Shown: one piece after another, positions 41,786 through 45,481 of the stretch
Layout: every line of letters begins with the position of its first letter
Position numbering within the stretch: the stretch's first letter is position 1
Source of the DNA: Pseudomonadales bacterium
Lineage (GTDB): Bacteria > Pseudomonadota > Gammaproteobacteria > Pseudomonadales > Azotimanducaceae
NCBI GenBank assembly: GCA_028283025.1
Contig: JAPYNO010000047.1
Span: 1 to 45,481, forward strand
Length of the DNA stretch: 45,481 nt
Reading direction: 5' to 3'
The notes under the pieces: generated by a model
Told to the model about the DNA's origin: nothing
Seen by the model: only the letters and a program-made list of their open reading frames with translations
Database searches by the model: none
Translations under genes and position numbers: made by a program

Positions 41786-43462
41786 ATGAGCAATACAATT
41801 GATTCCGCTGCCGAGCAGACCGCTGATCGCGTCGAGGGCATCTCCCTCGGCAGCATGTGGGGAGCAGACCGGCAAAGCATCGCCGAGGCATGGCAACGAT
41901 TTACCGAATATATGAGCGGGCAGCCAGCCTTGGTGCTTGAGGCGCAAGTGCGATTCCAATCAGAGCTCGCAAAAATCTGGTTTGGCGACGACGATACCGA
42001 TCTACCAGACGATCCGCGCTTCGCCGACCCTGAATGGAGCAACAATCCCATCTTTCGGCGCGTGCGCCAGTCCTACGTTGCGTGGAGCCGTGCGCTCGAT
42101 TCGTGGCTTGAGAAGTCGGGCCTTGAAGGTATCGACCGACAGCGCGCGCAGTTTCTCATGGACGCAGCGAAGGACATCTACGCGCCTGTCAACACGCCGT
42201 TCACGCCCGAAACCATCCGCAAGGCGGTGGAAACCAACGGCGCAAGTATCGTCAAGGGTGTGCAGAACTACTTTCAGGACCTGCAGCACAACCACGGCTA
42301 TCCGGCAGTGGCGGATCGCAAAGCCTTTGAGCTCGGCCGGGATGTTGCAGCCACGCCCGGCAAAGTCGTGTTTCGTAATGATCTTTTTGAGCTGATTCAA
42401 TATCAGCCGACCACGCCGCAAGTACACAAGAAGCCTCTGCTCTACGTCTTCAGTCAAGTCAACCGTTTCTATCTTGGCGACCTGACACCAGATCGCAGCC
42501 TCTTCAAGCAGCTCGTTGACAACGGCGTACAAGTCTTCGCCATGAGTTGGAAGAATCCTCAGCGGGGAGATGCCAATTGGTCGCTCGATACCTACACCCA
42601 AGGCGTGATTGACGCTGTGCGCATTGCACGCAGCATCACGAGGCAGCGCGATATCGATCTGATTGGCCTTTGTGCAGGTGGCTTAATAGCGGCCACGGCT
42701 GCCGGCGTACTTCAGCGCCGCGGCAACCATTGGATCAATTCCCTGTCGCTGTTCGTGTCGATTCTCGACAATCAAGCGGGTGACAGCGGCTTCACACTGT
42801 TTGTGACCGATCAATCGGTCGTCGCCCAGAAGCAGCGCGTGCGCCTGCAAGGCGGCATGAGCGAGCGCGACATCCTAGAGATGTTCGCCATGCTGAGGCT
42901 CGATGAGAGCGTGTTCAGCTTCATGCGCAGTAATTACTTTCGCGGCGAAGACCCGCTCGCCCATCCACTCTTGTTCTGGTCGATGGACTACACGCGCGTG
43001 CCCGCCGAATTGCAGTGCGACCTGATTGACCTCGGCCACAAGAACGGGCTAGCCAACAAGACGCTTATTGTCTTGGGCGAGCGTCTTGATCTCTCGGAGA
43101 TTTGCTATCCGGTGTATGTCATGGCCGGCCTCACCGACCACATTACGCCGTGGCAGGCGTGCTATCGCAATGTTCATTTGTTCGGCGGCGATGTCGAGTT
43201 TGTCCTGACCAGCCAGAACCACACCCAGACCATCAGCGCGCGGCCTGACAATCGGCATCTTCGCTTTTGGCGCGGCGGTGACTATCCGAGCAATGCGCAA
43301 GAATGGATGCCCAAGAGTGAGCAGACTATCGGCAACTGGCGCGATCATTGGTTGGCCTGGCTGCAAGCCCATTCGGACTTAAAAGCGGCGCCCGCAGCCC
43401 TCGGCAACAAGACCTATCCGCCGTTGGACGATGCGCCTGGTCAATACGTGCGTGAGAAGTGA
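41786..43462 (+). CDS. phaC: Poly(3-hydroxyalkanoate) synthase, class I type
   Basis: A 558-residue PHA synthase that polymerises 3-hydroxyacyl-CoA on granule surfaces. The lipase-like box is GLCAGG with the nucleophile Cys at about 296; the catalytic Asp lies in MAGLTDHITPW and the His in SQNHTQTISARPDN. The N-terminal domain begins about PEWSNNPIFRRVRQSY, and the C-terminus has WRGGDYPSNAQEWMPKSEQTIGNWRDHWLAW. I prefer ATG 41786 because AGGAGA (41773-41778) is then 7 bases away; ATG 41780 would leave only one base. phaR follows with a GTGA overlap. No phaA or phaB is in the window. Confidence 0.95.
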   Translation: MSNTIDSAAEQTADRVEGISLGSMWGADRQSIAEAWQRFTEYMSGQPALVLEAQVRFQSELAKIWFGDDDTDLPDDPRFADPEWSNNPIFRRVRQSYVAWSRALDSWLEKSGLEGIDRQRAQFLMDAAKDIYAPVNTPFTPETIRKAVETNGASIVKGVQNYFQDLQHNHGYPAVADRKAFELGRDVAATPGKVVFRNDLFELIQYQPTTPQVHKKPLLYVFSQVNRFYLGDLTPDRSLFKQLVDNGVQVFAMSWKNPQRGDANWSLDTYTQGVIDAVRIARSITRQRDIDLIGLCAGGLIAATAAGVLQRRGNHWINSLSLFVSILDNQAGDSGFTLFVTDQSVVAQKQRVRLQGGMSERDILEMFAMLRLDESVFSFMRSNYFRGEDPLAHPLLFWSMDYTRVPAELQCDLIDLGHKNGLANKTLIVLGERLDLSEICYPVYVMAGLTDHITPWQACYRNVHLFGGDVEFVLTSQNHTQTISARPDNRHLRFWRGGDYPSNAQEWMPKSEQTIGNWRDHWLAWLQAHSDLKAAPAALGNKTYPPLDDAPGQYVREK

Positions 43463-43941
43463 ACACAATGCACAAGCTCAAGAAATACCCCAATCGGCGT
43501 CTCTACAACGCCACCGAAAGCCGCTACGTCACCATCGAAGATGTGCGCAAGCTCATTGTCAAAGGCGAGAGCATTGAAGTCGTCGATGCCAAGAACGGTC
43601 AAGACCTGACGCGCTCGGTGCTCTTGCAAATCCTCTCGGAGCAGGAGGCGGAAGGGCACGAAAGCGTGCTCACCAATCGCGTCATCGAGCAGCTAATTCG
43701 CTTCTACGGCGATCGCTTGGGAAGCGTGGTCGGGCGCTATATCGAACAAAGTATCGTGGCCTTTATGGATCATCAGGATCAGTGGCGCGCACACCTGCGA
43801 CAGCTCAACGAGATGAATCCTTTGAACTTGATGCGTCAGGCATTTGATGGGAGTTGGATGACGCCGAATCGCCGCCCGGAAGCTGGCATGAGTAGCGTGC
43901 CGGACAACCCTGCGAGTGAAGTCAGCAAGGCAGCAAAGTGA
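43459..43941 (+). CDS. phaR: PHA synthesis repressor PhaR
   Basis: A 160-residue regulator. The N-terminal DNA-binding domain has the signature KKYPNRRLYNATESRYVTIEDVRKLI, followed by the PHB-accumulation regulatory domain (RSVLLQILSEQEAEG, YGDRLGSVVGRYIEQSIVAFMDHQDQWR). PhaR binds nascent PHA and releases phasin and other promoters. The GTG at 43459 overlaps the phaC stop; ATG 43468 (MHKLKKYP) is an alternative. Candidate operators with TGCACCGCAGCA lie upstream of the phasin gene and phaC. Confidence 0.93.
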   Translation: MNTMHKLKKYPNRRLYNATESRYVTIEDVRKLIVKGESIEVVDAKNGQDLTRSVLLQILSEQEAEGHESVLTNRVIEQLIRFYGDRLGSVVGRYIEQSIVAFMDHQDQWRAHLRQLNEMNPLNLMRQAFDGSWMTPNRRPEAGMSSVPDNPASEVSKAAK

Positions 43942-44738
43942 ATTACGCGGCGTTCGCCATCGATCTCGATGGCACCTTGCTCGTTGGCGACGAGGTGCCC
44001 GAGGTCAATCGACAGGCAGTGCAGGCCGCATCGCAAGCGGGCATTCGGGTGCTGATCGCCACCGCCCGCTGGGCGCAGTTTGCGGTGCGGCTTGGCGAGG
44101 ATCTTGGCATCCAAGACCCCGTGATCGCCTGTTCAGGCGCGCAGGTGTTCGACCCTGCCGGGCCGGGCGATGTCTACGATAAGCGTTTGCCGGCAGCCTT
44201 CGCTAAGGCGCTCTACGCCATCTGCAATGCAGAACGCTGCATCGCGACAGTGACACTTGGGGACGAAGTCGAGATCAAAATGGATGGTCGCCCGGATGCG
44301 CGCCATCTCGCTCCAGAGATGCGATGGAGCGTCGAGTTGCAACTTGATCAGAGTGACCTGCCGCGTGTCGCCGCGATTCAAGGCAGCCGCTGTGTGAGGC
44401 GCATTCGTTGTGAGCTGCAGGATGCGTTCAGCGAGCAGGTCAATATCCTCGATTCGATCGGGCCGACCGGCAAGACCATACTGGCCATTACCTCGCGTGA
44501 GGCGACCAAGGGCGCGGCGCTTGCGCAGGCGTGCTCACACATGGGCATCGAACCCTCCCAAGTGGTCGCCTTCGGCGATGCCGAAAACGATCTCGACATG
44601 TTTCGCATCGCAGGCGCTTCGGTCGCCATGGGGCAAGCTGACGATGCAACCAAAGCCGCAGCGACCTTTGTCAGCAAAGCGAACACCGAAGGCGGCGTCG
44701 CGCACGCGATTTGGCGTTTGCTCGAACAAGGGATGTAG
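43938..44738 (+). CDS. HAD-superfamily Cof-type hydrolase
   Basis: A 266-residue HAD phosphatase with a Cof-type (class IIB) cap. Motif I is AIDLDGTLL (about 7-15), motif II IATARW, the motif III lysine is in SREATKGAALAQ, and motif IV is VVAFGDAENDLDMFRIAG. Such enzymes dephosphorylate sugar phosphates or cofactors. A GTG start overlaps the phaR stop by 4 bp, so it is translated with the PHA genes, but a PHA-related role is not established. Confidence 0.9.
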   Translation: MNYAAFAIDLDGTLLVGDEVPEVNRQAVQAASQAGIRVLIATARWAQFAVRLGEDLGIQDPVIACSGAQVFDPAGPGDVYDKRLPAAFAKALYAICNAERCIATVTLGDEVEIKMDGRPDARHLAPEMRWSVELQLDQSDLPRVAAIQGSRCVRRIRCELQDAFSEQVNILDSIGPTGKTILAITSREATKGAALAQACSHMGIEPSQVVAFGDAENDLDMFRIAGASVAMGQADDATKAAATFVSKANTEGGVAHAIWRLLEQGM

Positions 44739-44742
44739 CGGT

Positions 44743-45481
44743 TCAGGACATTTCGGAATATGTGCCCGCCGACTCGTTCTCAAGCAGGCCCGCGATGCCG
44801 TCAATCGGGGTGTCGGACACGCTGCCGTCGGGCAGCAGCAGACGAAACCGCAACCCCCTGAGCGCGTTCGGGCGGTAGCCGGACACCCGCGTGAAGCGCG
44901 CGCCAACGCTGTGGTGGACGATTGGCGCATCCGACGGGTCGTCGCTCGGATGGTCGTCGATGCGCACGCAGACCCGGCTGTTGATGTGCGTCGGCGTGAA
45001 TGGGATGCGGGTCTCGTCGAGCGCGAGCAGGTGCACCGCCCGCCGCACGCCTTCGTGCAGGCTGCCGTTCTCGAAGACGACATCGGCGCGCACGCGGCGC
45101 CGCGGCTGAAGCCGAAGACAAGGATGTGGTCGCCGCGCTCATGGGCGTCGAGGAAATCGCTTCGGGCGGCCTTCAGTATGCGCCTCGCGTCCCCGAAGCG
45201 CGGCGCCACCATCATGTTGAGGAGGGAGGCGAGGCGGCTATTCAGGCGCGTGCCGATGCCGCTGTAGTAGAAGGTGCGCTGCGGGTTGCCGGCGGGGGTT
45301 GACGTGGGGGGGCGCCTTCAAGGCCGCCGCCCATGAGGATGTGCAGCTTGAGGACATTGCTGATGCTCTCGTCCCTGGTGAAGCCCGTGCCGTCGAAGCT
45401 GAAGGCGAGGGTCTTGGGGTGTGCTTCGGCCTGCATATCCGGTCGCTGGCAGGCCAAGTGCGCACCACCGATGCCGGACTG
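44743..45481 (-). pseudogene. DUF2235 (Tle1-like hydrolase) pseudogene, frameshifted and deleted
   Basis: Three fragments of one DUF2235 alpha/beta-hydrolase lie in order on the minus strand. Fragment 1 (from the window edge to about 45310): TLAFSFDGTGFTRDESISN. A frameshift follows at a run of seven G/C (45306-45312). Fragment 2 (about 45305-45090): NPQRTFYYSGIGTRLN and the nucleophile elbow HILVFGFSRGAACA. Fragment 3 in another frame (about 45093-44743): VRRAVHLLALDETRIPFTPTHI to a stop. The segment normally between elbow and LLALDETR is missing. DUF2235 proteins include type VI secretion phospholipase effectors. This region is more GC-rich than its neighbours. The homopolymer shift could be a sequencing error; the deletion could not. 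Confidence 0.7.

Noticed and set aside
1-45481. tRNA, rRNA, riboswitch or replication origin
   Set aside because: None of the expected conserved stems or motifs were noticed on either strand by eye; a covariance-model scan would be decisive.

Overview
The window looks like part of a proteobacterial chromosome, most likely a gammaproteobacterium. It has a classical fused kinase/GNAT ArgA, PHA storage with a PhaR regulator, a WS/DGAT wax/triacylglycerol synthase and a DUF6489-type small protein. Genes are dense, often with 4-bp ATGA/GTGA overlaps, and mostly GC-rich. No tRNA, rRNA or CRISPR array was seen. The genus cannot be named from the sequence alone.

Region 1 (1-3646) is amino-acid biosynthesis: a partial ilvE on the minus strand, divergent from argA and ilvD. 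Region 2 (3643-11923) is a probable defence island. A sacsin-like GHKL ATPase with a C-terminal Cys/His domain begins inside the ilvD stop codon and is followed by an SNF2 helicase. Converging on them is a coupled TcmP / three-Cys-motif (DUF5131) pair with its own promoter. Region 3 (12061-22517) mixes decayed and intact accessory genes: a delta-class carbonic anhydrase pseudogene, an AttH-like lipoprotein with its FtsX-type permease but no ABC ATPase, an IS30 remnant, a Tat-exported flavin amine oxidase, a DUF1838 protein, an ImmA-like protein without its zinc motif, a CpcT-like protein and two PuuE-like deacetylase-fold hydrolases.

Region 4 (22599-28172) holds a RES/Xre toxin-antitoxin pair, two paralogous lone P-loop ATPases and an unrecognised coupled pair of small genes, one encoding a membrane protein. 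The second ATPase gene lies between two perfect 30-bp direct repeats. Removing the interval together with one repeat copy would leave an isochorismatase-like gene and an FAD oxidase gene diverging from a single copy of the repeat, so the ATPase looks like a one-gene insertion into a shared operator/promoter.

Region 5 (25842-37221, apart from that insertion) is a catabolic cluster of unknown substrate: an isochorismatase-like amidase, FAD-linked oxidase, alpha/beta hydrolase lacking the serine nucleophile, GntR/UTRA regulator, NhaA antiporter, nitrilase homologue with Ser in place of Cys, HMG-CoA-lyase-like enzyme and two CaiB/BaiF CoA-transferases, one with a large internal deletion. A palindromic core TGATATRTCA occurs between both divergent promoter pairs and is a candidate operator for the GntR regulator.

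Region 6 (37348-44738) is lipid and polyester storage: tandem perfect hairpins, a GYD protein, a GYD-PlsC fusion, a phasin, a GNAT, WS/DGAT, DUF6489, phaC, phaR and a HAD phosphatase. A shared TGC-type motif upstream of the phasin gene and phaC suggests PhaR control. The window ends in a frameshifted, internally deleted DUF2235 gene.
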